Shown in pieces: positions 45,928-56,420 of a stretch of DNA of 64,000 nucleotides. The notes beneath the pieces were generated by a model that saw nothing but the letters and a program-made list of their open reading frames with translations, had not been told where the DNA came from and did not search any database. Both the position numbers and the translations under genes were made by a program. This stretch comes from Pilimelia anulata (GTDB taxonomy: Bacteria; Actinomycetota; Actinomycetes; Mycobacteriales; Micromonosporaceae). Location: contig NZ_BMQB01000001.1 of the NCBI RefSeq assembly GCF_014647895.1, forward strand, positions 1-64,000, given 5' to 3'. The stretch's first letter is position 1, and every line of letters starts with the position of its first letter.

Positions 45928-47001
45928 ATGAGTGGCGACACATCGGCCCGCGGCGAGGGCGCCCGCCGGCCCGCCCCGGGCGCACCGCGGGTGACCACGA
46001 CGATCACCGTCCCCGACCCGCACGTCATGGTCGGGCTGCTGGGTACCGGGGACGCGCACCTGCGGCTGATCGAGGACGCGGTGACCAGCGACGTCCACGT
46101 CCGCGGCAACAAGATCACCATCACCGGCTCGCCGGCCGACAACGCGCTGGCCGAGCAGGTGTTCAGCGAGCTGCTGGAGCTGCTCACCCGGGGCGAGACG
46201 CTCACCCCGGACGCGGTCCGGCGGACGGTGGACATGCTCGCCGCCGGCACCCCCGAGCGCCCGGCCGAGGTGCTCACCCTCAACATCCTCTCCCGGCGCG
46301 GGCGCACCATCCGCCCCAAGACGTTCGGGCAGAAGCAGTACGTCGACGCGATCGACAAGCACACCGTGATCTTCGGGATCGGCCCGGCCGGCACCGGCAA
46401 GACGTACCTGGCGATGGCCAAGGCGGTCCAGGCGCTGCAGGCCAAGCAGGTGAACCGGATCATCCTCACCCGCCCGGCCGTCGAGGCGGGGGAGCGGCTG
46501 GGCTTCCTGCCCGGCACGCTGTACGAGAAGATCGACCCGTACCTGCGCCCGCTGTACGACGCCCTGCACGACATGATCGACCCGGAGTCGATCCCGCGGC
46601 TGATGGCCGCCGGCACCATCGAGGTGGCGCCGCTGGCGTACATGCGGGGGCGTACGCTCAACGACGCGTTCATCATCCTGGACGAGGCGCAGAACACCAC
46701 GCCGGAGCAGATGCGGATGTTCCTGACCCGGCTGGGCTTCGGCTCCCGGATCGTCGTCACCGGCGACATCACCCAGGTGGACCTGCCCGGTGGCACCCGC
46801 AGCGGCCTGCGGGTCGTCCAGGAGATCCTGGACGACGTCGAGGACGTGCACTTTTCCAGGCTGACGAGCGGGGACGTGGTCCGCCACCGGCTCGTCAGCG
46901 ACATCGTCGACGCGTACGCCCGCTGGGACGCCGCGCAGGACGAGGAGCCGCCCGCCCGGCCCGGTCCGCGCGCGGTGGCCCGCGGCCAGCGGCGGCGGTA
47001 G
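45928..47001 (+). CDS. phoH: PhoH family ATPase
   Basis: A 357-residue ATPase with the Walker A GPAGTGKT (near 155) and the Walker B-type FIILDEAQNTT (near 250), after a KH-like N-terminal region. Linked to RNA metabolism with YbeY, which follows 21 nt downstream. The ATG lies 9 nt after a -10-like TACGAT (45913-45918), so the leader is absent or very short. Confidence 0.94.
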   Translation: MSGDTSARGEGARRPAPGAPRVTTTITVPDPHVMVGLLGTGDAHLRLIEDAVTSDVHVRGNKITITGSPADNALAEQVFSELLELLTRGETLTPDAVRRTVDMLAAGTPERPAEVLTLNILSRRGRTIRPKTFGQKQYVDAIDKHTVIFGIGPAGTGKTYLAMAKAVQALQAKQVNRIILTRPAVEAGERLGFLPGTLYEKIDPYLRPLYDALHDMIDPESIPRLMAAGTIEVAPLAYMRGRTLNDAFIILDEAQNTTPEQMRMFLTRLGFGSRIVVTGDITQVDLPGGTRSGLRVVQEILDDVEDVHFSRLTSGDVVRHRLVSDIVDAYARWDAAQDEEPPARPGPRAVARGQRRR

Positions 47002-47022
47002 GGCAGGAGGAACACCCGTACC

Positions 47023-47487
47023 GTGTCCATCGAGATCGCCAACGAGTCCGGCGTCGCCGTCGACACCGAATCCATCCTCGCCGTCGCCCGGCACGCGCTG
47101 GAGCAGATGGGCGTCAACCCGCTCGCCGAGCTGTCCATCCTGCTGGTCGACGCCACGTACATGGCGGAGCTGAACCACCGCTGGATGGGCGGCGAGGGCC
47201 CCACCGACGTGCTCGCGTTCCCGATGGACGAGGGCAACGTCGACCACGGCCCCGGCGAGCCCACCGGCGGCGAGCCGGCGCTGCTCGGCGACATCGTGCT
47301 GAGCCCGGAGGTGGCCGCGAAGCAGGCGACCACCGCCGGCCACGCGACCGCCGACGAGCTGCACCTGCTCACCGTCCACGGCTGCCTCCACCTGCTCGGC
47401 TACGACCACGCCGAGCCGGAGGAGGAGAAGGAGATGTTCGGCCTCCAGGCCCGCCTGCTGGAGAGCTGGCGGAGCGCCGCCCGGTGA
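47023..47487 (+). CDS. ybeY: Endoribonuclease YbeY
   Basis: A metal-dependent endoribonuclease for 16S rRNA 3'-end processing and ribosome quality control. The 154-residue protein carries the zinc motif [11 protein letters not shown] near residue 112. The GTG start follows GCAGGAGG at suitable distance. The stop overlaps the GTG (47484) of the original corC frame. Confidence 0.95.
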   Translation: MSIEIANESGVAVDTESILAVARHALEQMGVNPLAELSILLVDATYMAELNHRWMGGEGPTDVLAFPMDEGNVDHGPGEPTGGEPALLGDIVLSPEVAAKQATTAGHATADELHLLTVHGCLHLLGYDHAEPEEEKEMFGLQARLLESWRSAAR

Positions 47488-47561
47488 ACGCCCTGGCGCC
47501 CACCCCCGGCGCGGTCGAACTCCCGGACGCGTAGCTCCTGCTCTCGGCCGCCGGCCTGGTC

Positions 47562-48809
47562 GTGCTGGCCGGGCTGTTCGCGATGTCCGAGGCCGCGCTG
47601 GCCGCGGTGTCCGAGGCCCGGGCGGCCGAGCTGGGCCGCGGCGGCGTCCGCGGCGCGCGGGCCCTGCAGGCGGTGGCCGCGGACCGCGCCCGGCACCTGA
47701 ACCTGCTGCTGCTGCTCCGGCTGCTCTGCGAGCTGACCGCGACCACGCTGGTCGCGCTCGTCGCGGTGGACAGCTTCGGCGCCGGCTGGCAGGCCGCGCT
47801 GATCACCGCCGGCGCGATGACCGTGGTCAGCTTCGTCGTGGTCGGCGTCGGGCCGCGCACGCTGGGCCGGCAGCACGCGTACGCGGTCGGGCAGGCCGTC
47901 GCCCCGGTGGTCCGCTGGCTCGGCCGGGTGCTGAACCCGCTGGCCTCGCTGCTCATCGTCATCGGCAACGCGGTCACCCCGGGCCGGGGCTTCCGCGAGG
48001 GCCCGTTCGCCAGCCAGGTCGAGCTGCGCGAGCTGGTCGACCTCGCGGAGGAGCGGGGCGTGGTCGAGCACGGCGAGCGGCAGATGATCCACTCGGTGTT
48101 CGCGCTCGGCGAGACGATCGCCCGCGAGGTGATGGTCCCGCGGACCGAGATGGTGTGGATCGAGTCGCACAAGTCGCTGGAGCAGGCGCTGACGCTGTTC
48201 CTGCGCTCGGGCTTCTCCCGCATCCCGGTGGTCGGCGACGGCGTCGACGACGTGCTCGGGCTGCTGTACCTCAAGGACGTGGTCCGGCGGGCCAACGGCG
48301 GCACCGCCGGCGCGACGCCGGCCCGCGAGCTGATGCGCGAGGCGTCGTTCACGCCGGAGTCCAAGCCGGTGGACGACCTGCTGTCCGAGATGCAGGCCGC
48401 CCGCACCCACCTGGTGATCGTCATCGACGAGTACGGCGGCACCGCCGGCCTGGTCACGATCGAGGACATCCTGGAGGAGATCGTCGGCGAGATCACCGAC
48501 GAGTACGACGTCGAGCGCCCGCCGGTGGAGAAGCTGCCGGACGGCGCCGTCCGGGTCACCGCCCGGCTGCCGATCGAGGACCTCGGCGAGCTGTTCGACG
48601 TCGAGCTGCCCGCCGACGAGGTGGAGACGGTCGGCGGGCTGCTCGCCCAGCAGCTCGGCCGGGTGCCGATCCCCGGCGCGACCGTCGATATCGACGGCCT
48701 GCGGCTGATCGCCGAGGGGACCGCGGGCCGGCGCAACCGGATCGACACCGTCCTGGCCCGCCGCATCCCCGAGACCGCCGCCGCCCCGGCGGCGCCGGCC
48801 CACCCGTAG
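47562..48809 (+). CDS. CNNM/CorC-type CBS protein, N-terminus interrupted by an amber codon
   Basis: A membrane transporter-like protein with an N-terminal DUF21/CNNM region, a CBS pair (about 200-330) and a C-terminal CorC_HlyC domain, perhaps in Mg2+/Co2+ transport. The natural start is GTG 47484, which overlaps the ybeY stop. That frame meets TAG at 47532-47534 after 16 codons and then continues without interruption into this ORF. From GTG 47562 the product is 415 residues and loses the N-terminal part of its first membrane helix. No ribosome site is visible before 47562. The gene is therefore either reinitiated, read through, damaged, or a sequencing error. Confidence 0.75.
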   Translation: MLAGLFAMSEAALAAVSEARAAELGRGGVRGARALQAVAADRARHLNLLLLLRLLCELTATTLVALVAVDSFGAGWQAALITAGAMTVVSFVVVGVGPRTLGRQHAYAVGQAVAPVVRWLGRVLNPLASLLIVIGNAVTPGRGFREGPFASQVELRELVDLAEERGVVEHGERQMIHSVFALGETIAREVMVPRTEMVWIESHKSLEQALTLFLRSGFSRIPVVGDGVDDVLGLLYLKDVVRRANGGTAGATPARELMREASFTPESKPVDDLLSEMQAARTHLVIVIDEYGGTAGLVTIEDILEEIVGEITDEYDVERPPVEKLPDGAVRVTARLPIEDLGELFDVELPADEVETVGGLLAQQLGRVPIPGATVDIDGLRLIAEGTAGRRNRIDTVLARRIPETAAAPAAPAHP

Positions 48810-48818
48810 CGGGCGCCG

Positions 48819-48837
48819 GCGCCGCCGGGGGCGGCGC
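48819..48837. terminator. Hairpin between corC-like gene and M23 peptidase
   Basis: An 8-bp GC stem (48819-48826 with 48830-48837), loop GGG, lies between two convergent stop codons. Confidence 0.5.
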
Positions 48838-49821
48838 TCAGCGCCCGGTCGCGGGCGGGCCCCCGGTGCCGGGCCCGTGGTTGACGATCGGGCAGCACTT
48901 GTTGCGGTAGATCTTCTGGCCCTCCCGCTCGGCGTACCCCTCGTAGGCGGCGTTGCCGGCGTTCCAGGTCCAGCCGCCGATGGTCTTGCCGACCACGCTG
49001 ACGGCCTTGTCGCCCTGCCACAGCGTCCAGTGCACGTGGTCGCCGTTGGCCCGGCCGCCGCAGGGGAGCTGCTCGGCGATCATGCCGATGTACTCGCCCT
49101 CGGCCACGGCCGCGCCGTCGGTCTTCTCGGTGGTGTTCTCCAGGTGGTAGTAGCCGGTGGTGTAGCCGTTCTCGTGCACCACCTTGATGAACGGCCACGT
49201 CCCGCCGCTGGTGCAGAACCGGTACATGACCCCGGCCTTCGAGGCGAGCACCCGGCCGTCGCCGCCGTAGAAGTCGATCGAGTTGAACGGCTGCGAGTTG
49301 CCGGAGTTGCCGTGCACGCCCCAGTGGCCCCAGCCCGCGCCCTGCTTCCACGGCAGGCCGAGGCCGGTCGGGTCGGGCGCGGCGGTACCGGGGCCGGTCG
49401 CCGGGGTGGCGGCGGCCCGGCCGAGCAGGGCGCGCTCGGCGTCGGCGAGCACCGGCGCGGTCCGGGCGGCCGCGCGGAACGTGTCGGTGCCCTCCAGCGC
49501 CACGGTCCAGTCGGCGCCCTGCCGCCGGGCGAGGAACAGCGACGTCAGCGGGGAGCCCTCGACGCCGTCCGGGACGCGCAGGACCGCGCCGCCGAAGACC
49601 CAGTCGCCGGCGCCGCGCTTGGGCTCGACGAGCGTCGCCAGGTCGGTGGTGCCGTACGCCGCGCGGGCGGCGGCGCCGTGCCGGTCGATCAGGGCGGCGG
49701 CGACCTCGCGGTCGAGGTCGGCCGCGCCCGCGCTGGCCGGCGCGCCGGCCAGCACCGCGCCGAGGCACGCGGCCAGGCAGAGGAGGGCGGTGGTCGGTCG
49801 AGCATGGGGGTGGGTTGCCAT
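48838..49821 (-). CDS. Secreted M23 (LytM-type) family protein
   Basis: A 327-residue exported protein. A signal peptide (about 1-40, ending ASAGA) is followed by an N-terminal domain and an M23 fold. The zinc ligands can be seen as HGNSGNSQPFNSID (HxxxxxxxD-type spacing is loose) and HVHW. A tail with two adjacent Cys (KCCPIVNHGPG) ends the protein. Relatives cleave peptidoglycan cross-links or act as peptidases. The divergent spacing in the first motif leaves activity open. ATG 49821 follows AAGGGA. ATG 49836 is in frame. Confidence 0.83.
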   Translation of the reverse strand: MATHPHARPTTALLCLAACLGAVLAGAPASAGAADLDREVAAALIDRHGAAARAAYGTTDLATLVEPKRGAGDWVFGGAVLRVPDGVEGSPLTSLFLARRQGADWTVALEGTDTFRAAARTAPVLADAERALLGRAAATPATGPGTAAPDPTGLGLPWKQGAGWGHWGVHGNSGNSQPFNSIDFYGGDGRVLASKAGVMYRFCTSGGTWPFIKVVHENGYTTGYYHLENTTEKTDGAAVAEGEYIGMIAEQLPCGGRANGDHVHWTLWQGDKAVSVVGKTIGGWTWNAGNAAYEGYAEREGQKIYRNKCCPIVNHGPGTGGPPATGR

Positions 49822-50029
49822 ACCCGGTCCCTTCATGAAATTGATAGAAGTCAATGCTCGGGGCAGAGTGTTCGCCTGCCCGAATGGCCTGTCAAGGCTC
49901 GTTATGAAGTCCGTGTTATGGATCGGCCGCGGCGGCCGGCGGCCCCGCGCGCAGCGGGCGCCGCCGGCGCGCTCGCCGGGGCGCCGTAAGCTGGTCGGGC
50001 AGGAACGGCCGACGGCGCGAGGGGCACGG

Positions 50030-50938
50030 TTGAGCAAGCGGCAGCACGAAGCGACGGACGTGGCTCACCGGGCGGGGTTCGCATGCTTCGTCGGCAGGCC
50101 GAACGCGGGCAAGTCGACCCTGACCAACGCGATCGTCGGCCAGAAGATCGCGATCACCTCGACCAAGCCGCAGACCACCCGGCACGTCATCCGCGGTGTC
50201 CTGCACCAACCGGACGCCCAGCTCGTCCTCGTCGACACCCCCGGCCTGCACCGGCCCCGGACGCTGCTCGGCGAGCGGCTCAACGACCTGGTCCGGGCCA
50301 CCTGGAGCGAGGTCGACGTGATCGGCCTGTGCATCCCCGCCGACGAGCCGGTCGGGCGCGGCGACCGGTTCATCACCGGCGAGCTGGCCGCGCTCAAGGC
50401 CACCGTGCTCGCCGTCGTCACCAAGACCGACCTCGTCGGCAGGGAGGCGCTGGCCAAGCAGCTCCTCGCCGTCGGCGAGCTGGCCGACTTCGCCGCGATC
50501 GTCCCGGTCAGCGCCGTCGCCGGGCACCAGGTCAGCACGCTGGTCGAGGTCATGACCGGGTACCTGCCGGAGTCGCCGCGGCTGTACCCCGACGACATGC
50601 TCACCGAGGAGCCCGAGCACGTCCTCATCGCCGAGCTGATCCGCGAGGCGGCGCTGGAGGGTGTCCGGGACGAGCTGCCGCACTCGATCGCCGTCGTCGT
50701 CGAGGAGATCCTCCCCGGCGACCGGATCACCAAGATCTACGCCGACCTGTACGTCGAGCGGACCAGCCAGAAGGGCATCGTCATCGGCCACCGCGGCGCC
50801 CGGCTCAAGGAGGTCGGCACCGCCGCCCGCGGCCGGATCGAGGAGCTGCTCGGCGGCCGGGTCCACCTGGACCTGCACGTCCGGGTGGCGAAGGACTGGC
50901 AGCGCGACCCGAAGCAGCTTCGCAAGCTCGGGTTCTGA
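50030..50938 (+). CDS. era: GTPase Era
   Basis: A small-subunit assembly GTPase that binds the 3' end of 16S rRNA. The 302-residue protein has the P-loop [20 protein letters not shown] and a C-terminal KH domain ([18 protein letters not shown]). TTG 50030 has a GAGGGG ribosome site 5 nt upstream and gives the usual length. recO follows after 2 nt. Confidence 0.95.
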   Translation: MSKRQHEATDVAHRAGFACFVGRPNAGKSTLTNAIVGQKIAITSTKPQTTRHVIRGVLHQPDAQLVLVDTPGLHRPRTLLGERLNDLVRATWSEVDVIGLCIPADEPVGRGDRFITGELAALKATVLAVVTKTDLVGREALAKQLLAVGELADFAAIVPVSAVAGHQVSTLVEVMTGYLPESPRLYPDDMLTEEPEHVLIAELIREAALEGVRDELPHSIAVVVEEILPGDRITKIYADLYVERTSQKGIVIGHRGARLKEVGTAARGRIEELLGGRVHLDLHVRVAKDWQRDPKQLRKLGF

Positions 50939-50940
50939 CC

Positions 50941-51729
50941 GTGCCCGGGTTCCGCCGCAGGCTGTACCGCGACGACGCGGTCGTCCTGCGCGGCCAGAAG
51001 CTCGGCGAGTCCGACCGGATCGTCACCCTGCTGTCCCGGCAGCACGGCCGGATCCGGGCCGTCGCCCGCGGGGTGCGCCGGACCACGTCCCGGTTCGGCG
51101 GCCGGCTGGAGCCGTTCGGCCACGTCGACGTGCAGCTCGCCGGCGACCCCGGCACCCCCGGCCTGCACACGGTCAGCCAGGTCGAGGGCATCGACCTGTA
51201 CGGCCGCGCCCTGGCCGACGACTACCCGCACTACACCGCCGCGTCCGCCATCGCCGAGACCGCCGAGCGGCTCACCCCGATCGAGCAGGAGCCCGCCGCG
51301 CCGCTGTTCGCGCTGACCCTCGGCGCGCTGCGCGCCCTGGCCGGGCGGGCGCACGACAGCTCGCTGGTGCTCGACGCGTACCTGCTGCGCGCCATGGCCC
51401 ACGCCGGCTGGGCCCCGGCGCTCGCCGAGTGCGCGCTGTGCGGGGAGGCCGGGCCGCACCGGGCGTTCGCCGTACCGTCCGGGGGCAGCGTCTGCACGGC
51501 CTGCCGCCAGCCCGGCGCCACCCACCCGCACCCGGCGACGATCGCGCTGATGACCGCGCTGGCCGGCGGCGACTGGCGGCACGCCGACGTGGCCGCCGCG
51601 GCGCCGCGGCGCGAGTGCAGCGGCCTCGTTGCGGCCCTGCTGCAGTGGCACCTCGAACGGGCCATGCGCTCGCTGCCGCTGGTCGACCGCGGCACGCCCT
51701 CGACCCCCGGACCCGGAGGACCCCCATGA
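50941..51729 (+). CDS. recO: DNA repair protein RecO
   Basis: A recombination mediator that helps load RecA on SSB-coated DNA. The 262-residue protein has an N-terminal OB fold ([25 protein letters not shown]) and a zinc knuckle (CALCG and CTACR). The GTG start is 2 nt after era. The stop overlaps the uppS ATG (ATGA). Confidence 0.95.
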   Translation: MPGFRRRLYRDDAVVLRGQKLGESDRIVTLLSRQHGRIRAVARGVRRTTSRFGGRLEPFGHVDVQLAGDPGTPGLHTVSQVEGIDLYGRALADDYPHYTAASAIAETAERLTPIEQEPAAPLFALTLGALRALAGRAHDSSLVLDAYLLRAMAHAGWAPALAECALCGEAGPHRAFAVPSGGSVCTACRQPGATHPHPATIALMTALAGGDWRHADVAAAAPRRECSGLVAALLQWHLERAMRSLPLVDRGTPSTPGPGGPP

Positions 51730-52523
51730 TCCGCCGCCCCGCCCCGCTCCGGCCGTCGCCGCACCGCACCGGCGCCCGCCCGCCGGAGCTGCCGCCGGCC
51801 AGCCTGCCGAAGCACGTGGCGATCGTCATGGACGGCAACGGCCGGTGGGCGCGCGAGCGCGGGCTGCCGCGCACCGAGGGGCACCGGCGCGGCGAGTCCT
51901 CGCTGTTCGACACCATCGAGGGCGCGATCGAGCTGGGGGTGCCGTACCTGTCGGCGTACGCGTTCTCCACCGAGAACTGGAAGCGGTCGCCCGAGGAGGT
52001 GCGCTTCCTGATGGGCTTCAACCGGGAGGTGATCCGGCGCCGCCGGGACCAGCTCGTCGACCTGGGCGTCCGGGTGGTCTGGTCGGGGCGGCGCGGGCGG
52101 CTGTGGAAGAGCGTGATCAGCGAACTGGACCGGGCCGAGGAGATGTCCGCGCGGAACGCCACGCTGACGCTGCAGTTCTGCGTGAACTACGGCGGGCAGG
52201 CCGAGGTCGCCGACGCCGCGGCGGCGATCGCCCGGGACGTGGCCGCCGGCCGGCTGGACCCGGGGCGGGTGAACGAGAAGCTGTTCGCCCGGTACCTGTA
52301 CCACCCCGAGGTCCCGGCCGTGGACATGCTGCTGCGGCCCTCCGGCGAGCAGCGCACGTCGAACTTCCTGATGTGGCAGTCGGCGTACGCGGAGCTGGTC
52401 TACCTGGACACGCTGTGGCCGGACTTCGACCGCCGGCACCTGTGGTACGCCTGCCAGCTCTACGCCCAGCGGGACCGGCGGTTCGGCGGCGCGATCCCCA
52501 ACCCGGTGGCGCCGACCGACTGA
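51726..52523 (+). CDS. uppS: Isoprenyl transferase (polyprenyl diphosphate synthase)
   Basis: A cis-prenyltransferase making the lipid carrier for cell-wall synthesis. The 265-residue protein has the catalytic Asp in MDGNGRWA (near 35), [13 protein letters not shown] and the C-terminal [13 protein letters not shown]. The usual actinobacterial neighbour is recO, as here, with a 4-bp overlap. Confidence 0.95.
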   Translation: MIRRPAPLRPSPHRTGARPPELPPASLPKHVAIVMDGNGRWARERGLPRTEGHRRGESSLFDTIEGAIELGVPYLSAYAFSTENWKRSPEEVRFLMGFNREVIRRRRDQLVDLGVRVVWSGRRGRLWKSVISELDRAEEMSARNATLTLQFCVNYGGQAEVADAAAAIARDVAAGRLDPGRVNEKLFARYLYHPEVPAVDMLLRPSGEQRTSNFLMWQSAYAELVYLDTLWPDFDRRHLWYACQLYAQRDRRFGGAIPNPVAPTD

Positions 52524-52541
52524 GCCCGGCCGCGTTCCGGG

Positions 52542-53684
52542 TCAGCCCGGCGCGCGCTCGGCGCGGGTGGGCACGCCGTCGGGACCGGGCCGCGCCGCGG
52601 GTGCGGGCGGTTCGGGGTCGGGGGTCGGCCACCAGCGCGGGTGGTTGGCGGCCGCGTGCAGGACCGCGACCGTCAGCACCGCCACCCCGATCGCCCCGGC
52701 GGCGCCCGGCAGGTGCGGCTCCAGCAGCAGCGCCAGGATCACCGCGGTGATGCCGTTCTGCTGGCCCAGCGCCAGGTGCCACCGGTCGGCGGCGGGCAGG
52801 CCGCGGGCGAGCAGCAGCGCCACCGGTACCTGCGCCGCGAACGCCGCCACCCCGAGCAGCACCCCGAGCACCGGGTCGAAGCCGCCGGCCAGCAGCGTCC
52901 CCAGCGCGAACGTCGCCAGCGCGAACGCCACCGGCGTCGCCCGGGCCAGCACCGCGTCGCCGTACCGGAACCGGGGCCGGACCAGGAAGCCCAGCGCCGC
53001 CACCCCGAGCATCAGCCCGTACGCCACGCCGACCGCGACCAGCCCGACGAGCAGCAGCAGCGCGAGCACCCGCCCGGCCCGCAGCAGCCCCCGCCGCAGC
53101 CCGCCCGGCGCCAGCCCCGCCCGGACCCGACCGCGCAGCCACCACCCGGCCCGCCACAGCACCCAGCCGGCCGCGGCGAGCGCCGCGTCGCCGAGCAGCC
53201 CGCCGGCCAGCCCGGCCGGGCTCGGCGCGGGGCCGTCCGGCAGCAGCAGGACGACGCCGTACGCGGTCAGCACGGTCGTCACCGGGTCGTCGAACGACGC
53301 CCACGCGGCGAGGATCGACCGGGCCCGCGGCGACATCCGGCCCGGCCGGGCCAGCGCGGCCACCGACAGCGGGTCGATCTGGGCGACGGCCATGGCGAGC
53401 AGCGCGTACGCCGGCTGCCCGGACGCGGCCACCACGACCCCGGCGATCAGCGCGGCCTTGAGGCCCACGCCCACGGTGACGGCGGCCAGGACCAGCCGCC
53501 AGTGCCCGCGCACGTCGGCCCGGTCGATGCCGTACGTGCTGCCGAACAGGCCGACGGCGAGCAGCGCGACGGCGGCCACCCGGTACCGCGGGTCGGCGGC
53601 CGGGTCGACGCCGGTCAGCGCGGCCAGCAGCCAGCCGCCCCCGGCGAGCGCGGCCAGCCCGGCGAGGCGCCCGACACCCGTCAC
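52542..53684 (-). CDS. Cation:proton antiporter-like membrane protein
   Basis: A 380-residue protein with about eleven hydrophobic helices and motifs of the monovalent cation/proton antiporter superfamily (AVAQIDPLSVAALARPG near 98 and WASFDDPVTTVL near 128). It exchanges a cation, perhaps Na+ or K+, for protons. The ion is not predictable. The GTG has GGAGGG upstream. It is convergent with uppS, with an 18-nt gap. Confidence 0.82.
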   Translation of the reverse strand: MTGVGRLAGLAALAGGGWLLAALTGVDPAADPRYRVAAVALLAVGLFGSTYGIDRADVRGHWRLVLAAVTVGVGLKAALIAGVVVAASGQPAYALLAMAVAQIDPLSVAALARPGRMSPRARSILAAWASFDDPVTTVLTAYGVVLLLPDGPAPSPAGLAGGLLGDAALAAAGWVLWRAGWWLRGRVRAGLAPGGLRRGLLRAGRVLALLLLVGLVAVGVAYGLMLGVAALGFLVRPRFRYGDAVLARATPVAFALATFALGTLLAGGFDPVLGVLLGVAAFAAQVPVALLLARGLPAADRWHLALGQQNGITAVILALLLEPHLPGAAGAIGVAVLTVAVLHAAANHPRWWPTPDPEPPAPAARPGPDGVPTRAERAPG

Positions 53685-54157
53685 GCCCGCACCCTCCGTC
53701 CCCCGCCCTCGCTCACCTGTACTCGACCACGTGCACCCGCCTCGCCCGCGCCGGTGGACATGGGCTGAGGTGCCTTTCCGGGCCCGACAAGGTGTCGGAC
53801 CTCATGTTCGGCGCCGTGGCGCGCGGCGGGGCGGTGGCCGTGCAGCGGCTCCACTGTGGTCCTGAGGATAGGTGGCCGGTGGTGGGCCGCGGTAGGGCCG
53901 GGGCGTCGGGTGTGACCAGGCCGAGATCCGGCCCGGTTGCGGGGCGGGGCGACCGTGCGGGTACCCGCGTCCGCGCCGCCCGCATTGTCGGACGGCAGGC
54001 GGCGATCACCGGCGCCGACCCGCCGACACCGACGCGGGACCCGCCCGCTCCCGCCGACCCGGGGGCCCGGCGGCGGGCAGCCCCCGACCCGGATCCGGGA
54101 CCGGGGCGGGCGGCGGGCGGCGCGGTACCGACCGGGCCGGGCGGGCGGCGGGGTGGG
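53685..54157. other. Intergenic region, no gene recognised
   Basis: 473 bp of GC-rich sequence between the antiporter start and the end of the ECF operon. Open frames here have no domain, start signal or codon bias worth supporting. A short palindrome around CCCGGATCCGGG (54088-54099) could end the ECF transcript. The antiporter promoter must lie near its left end. Confidence 0.4.
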
Positions 54158-54943
54158 TCAGAGGGTCGGGCGGAGGTGCCCCGTGGCGGCGGTCAGGGCC
54201 AGGATCGCCGCCGCCAGCACCCCGGCCGCCGCCAGCAGCGCCGCGTCCGCCGCCCCGAACCGCTGCGGCCGCGCCACGCTGCGCCGTACCCCGCTGGACA
54301 GTCCCCGGGCGTCCATCGCCGCGGCCAGCCGGACGCCGTACCGGATGGCGCCCACCAGCAGCGCGAACCCCGCGCCGGCGAACGCGCCGGCCCGCTCGCC
54401 CACCGTCCGGTCGCCCAGGCCGCGGGCGCGGCGGGCGCGCAGCAGCGTCCGCCACTCCGCGCCCAGCAGCGGGACCAGCCGCAGCGCCGCCAGCGCGCCG
54501 AGGGCGAACCGGGCCGGCAGCCGGACGTTCTGGATCAGCGCGTCGGCCAGGTCGGTCGGGTCGGTGGTGGCGAGGACGAGGATGCCGGGCAGGGCGACGG
54601 CGATGATCCGCAGCCCGAGCCCGGCGGCGGTGGCGAGCACGCCGGTGGTCAGCGCCCAGGGGCCGAGCTGGACCAGGTGCGCACCGGTCCGCTCGGCGGC
54701 GAACGGCACCAGCGTGACCACGACGCCGAGCGCGCTGAGCAGCAGCGGCCACGCCCGCCGGGCGACGTCTCGGTAGCGCAGCCCGAACAGCGGTACGGCG
54801 GCCGCCTGCACCGCCAGCGCCACCGCGGGGGTGAGCGGGTCGAGCGTGGCCAGCAGCGGCAGCGAGAACAGCAGCGCCGCGCCGACCTTGGCCACCGGGT
54901 TGCGCCGCCCGAGCCGCACCGGCGGCACCACGGCCCCGATCAC
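54158..54943 (-). CDS. ecfT: ECF transporter transmembrane component (EcfT)
   Basis: A 261-residue coupling membrane protein with about five hydrophobic helices and the two Ala-Arg-Gly motifs typical of EcfT, seen as RARRARGLGDRT (near 170) and AAAMDARGLSSG (near 215). It links the S component to the ATPases. GTG 54943 overlaps the ATPase stop (GTGA). The order S, A, T is one minus-strand operon. Confidence 0.87.
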   Translation of the reverse strand: MIGAVVPPVRLGRRNPVAKVGAALLFSLPLLATLDPLTPAVALAVQAAAVPLFGLRYRDVARRAWPLLLSALGVVVTLVPFAAERTGAHLVQLGPWALTTGVLATAAGLGLRIIAVALPGILVLATTDPTDLADALIQNVRLPARFALGALAALRLVPLLGAEWRTLLRARRARGLGDRTVGERAGAFAGAGFALLVGAIRYGVRLAAAMDARGLSSGVRRSVARPQRFGAADAALLAAAGVLAAAILALTAATGHLRPTL

Positions 54944-56412
54944 CCCACACCCCCCGAACCGCCGCCGGCGGGGCGGCCCGGTCCGGGCTGCTCCGGTGCG
55001 GCAGGGACCGCGGCGGGGAGCGGGACGGTGCGGTCGGCCAGGGCGGCGACCAGCGGCGGGTCGTGGGTGATCGCGACCACCGCCCGCCCCTCGTCGCGCA
55101 GCTCGGCGAGCAGGTCGACCAGCTCGGCCCAGGTGGTCCGGTCCTGCCCGTACGTCGGCTCGTCCAGCAGCAGCACCCGCGGCGCCGCCGCGAGCACCGT
55201 GCCGACCGCCAGCCGGCGGGCCTGGCCGCCGGAGAGCGTGTACGGGTTCGCGGCCGCCAGCTCGCCCAGCCGCAGCCGGTCCAGCAGCGCGCCGACCCGG
55301 CGGTCCACCTCGGCGGCCGGCAGGTCGAGCCCGCGCGGGCCGAGGGCCAGCTCGTCGCGGACGGTCCGGGTGAGGAACTGGTGCTCGGGGCGCTGGAACA
55401 CCGAGCCGATCCGGGCGGCCAGCGCGGGCGCCCGCCACCGGTACGGCGCATCCCCGGCCCCGGCGGCCAGCCCGGGGGTCGCGCGGACCGCGCCGCCGGT
55501 CGGGCGCAGCAGCCCGCCGAGCAGCAGCGCGAGGGTGGACTTGCCGCTGCCGTTCGGCCCGGTCACCGCGAGCGCCTCGCCGGCCCGGACGGCCAGCGCC
55601 GTCGCCGGGAGGGCGTCCCGGTCGGCGCCCGGGTGCCGGTACCGCAGCCCCTCGGCCCGCAGCAGCGGCGGCCCGGCGGCGGACCGGGCGCGGCGGGTCG
55701 GCAGCGGGTGGCCGGGCACCCACACGCCCGCGGCGGCCAGCGCGGCGCCGTGCGCGGCGAACACCGCGCCGGGCGGGCCGTCGGCGGCGACGCCCCCGCC
55801 GGCGCCGAGCACGACGACCCGGTCGACGAGCGGCAGCGCGGTCGCCACCCGGTGCTCGACCAGCACCATCGCGGTGGCCGGCGGCAGCGCGCCGGCCAGC
55901 ACGTCGCGGACCAGCGCGGCGCCGGCCGGGTCGAGGTTCGCGGTGGGCTCGTCGAGCAGCAGCAGGTCCGGGCGCAGGGCGAGGGTGCCGGCCAGCGCGA
56001 GGCGCTGGAGTTCGCCGCCGGACAGCGCGGCGGTGGGCCGGTCCGGGCCGTACGGGAAGCCGACGTCGGCCAGCGCCCGGTGCGCCCGCGGCCAGATGTC
56101 GACCGCGCCGATGTTCTCGAGTCCGAACGCGACGTCGTCGCCGCTGCGGGCGAGCACGATCTGGGTCTGCGGGTCCTGGAACACGATCCCCGCCCGCCCG
56201 GTGACCCGGACGGTGCCCGCGCGGTCGCCGGACTCGTCGGTCAGCAGCCCGGCCAGCGCCCGCAGCAGGGTGCTCTTGCCGGACCCGGACGGGCCGAGCA
56301 GCAGCACCCGCTCGCCGGCGGCGATCCGCAGGTCGACGCCGTGCACGGCGCGGGCCCGCCGGCCGCCGTACCGCCAGCCGAACCCGGCCAGCTCGGCGAT
56401 CGTGTCGGCCAC
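54940..56412 (-). CDS. ECF transporter ATPase, two ABC domains in one chain
   Basis: A 490-residue protein with two complete ABC cassettes. The first has GPSGSGKST, LSGGELQR and LLLLDEPT. The second has GPNGSGKST, LSGGQARR and LLLDEPT. Together they replace separate EcfA1 and EcfA2. Fused ATPases are known for the YkoD type, which fits the YkoE-like S component next door. The start is GTG 56412, which lies 8 nt after the S-component stop. Confidence 0.92.
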   Translation of the reverse strand: MADTIAELAGFGWRYGGRRARAVHGVDLRIAAGERVLLLGPSGSGKSTLLRALAGLLTDESGDRAGTVRVTGRAGIVFQDPQTQIVLARSGDDVAFGLENIGAVDIWPRAHRALADVGFPYGPDRPTAALSGGELQRLALAGTLALRPDLLLLDEPTANLDPAGAALVRDVLAGALPPATAMVLVEHRVATALPLVDRVVVLGAGGGVAADGPPGAVFAAHGAALAAAGVWVPGHPLPTRRARSAAGPPLLRAEGLRYRHPGADRDALPATALAVRAGEALAVTGPNGSGKSTLALLLGGLLRPTGGAVRATPGLAAGAGDAPYRWRAPALAARIGSVFQRPEHQFLTRTVRDELALGPRGLDLPAAEVDRRVGALLDRLRLGELAAANPYTLSGGQARRLAVGTVLAAAPRVLLLDEPTYGQDRTTWAELVDLLAELRDEGRAVVAITHDPPLVAALADRTVPLPAAVPAAPEQPGPGRPAGGGSGGVG

Positions 56413-56420
56413 CGGGCGGG

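Noticed and set aside
41901..47372. 1823-residue minus-strand open frame
   Set aside because: It is the antisense of hrcA, dnaJ, rsmE, HIT, the serine hydrolase and phoH, all of which have clear family motifs on the plus strand.
53713..54157. Open frames in the gap between the antiporter and ECF genes
   Set aside because: Arg/Pro-rich composition, no start signal and no domain. Treated as intergenic.
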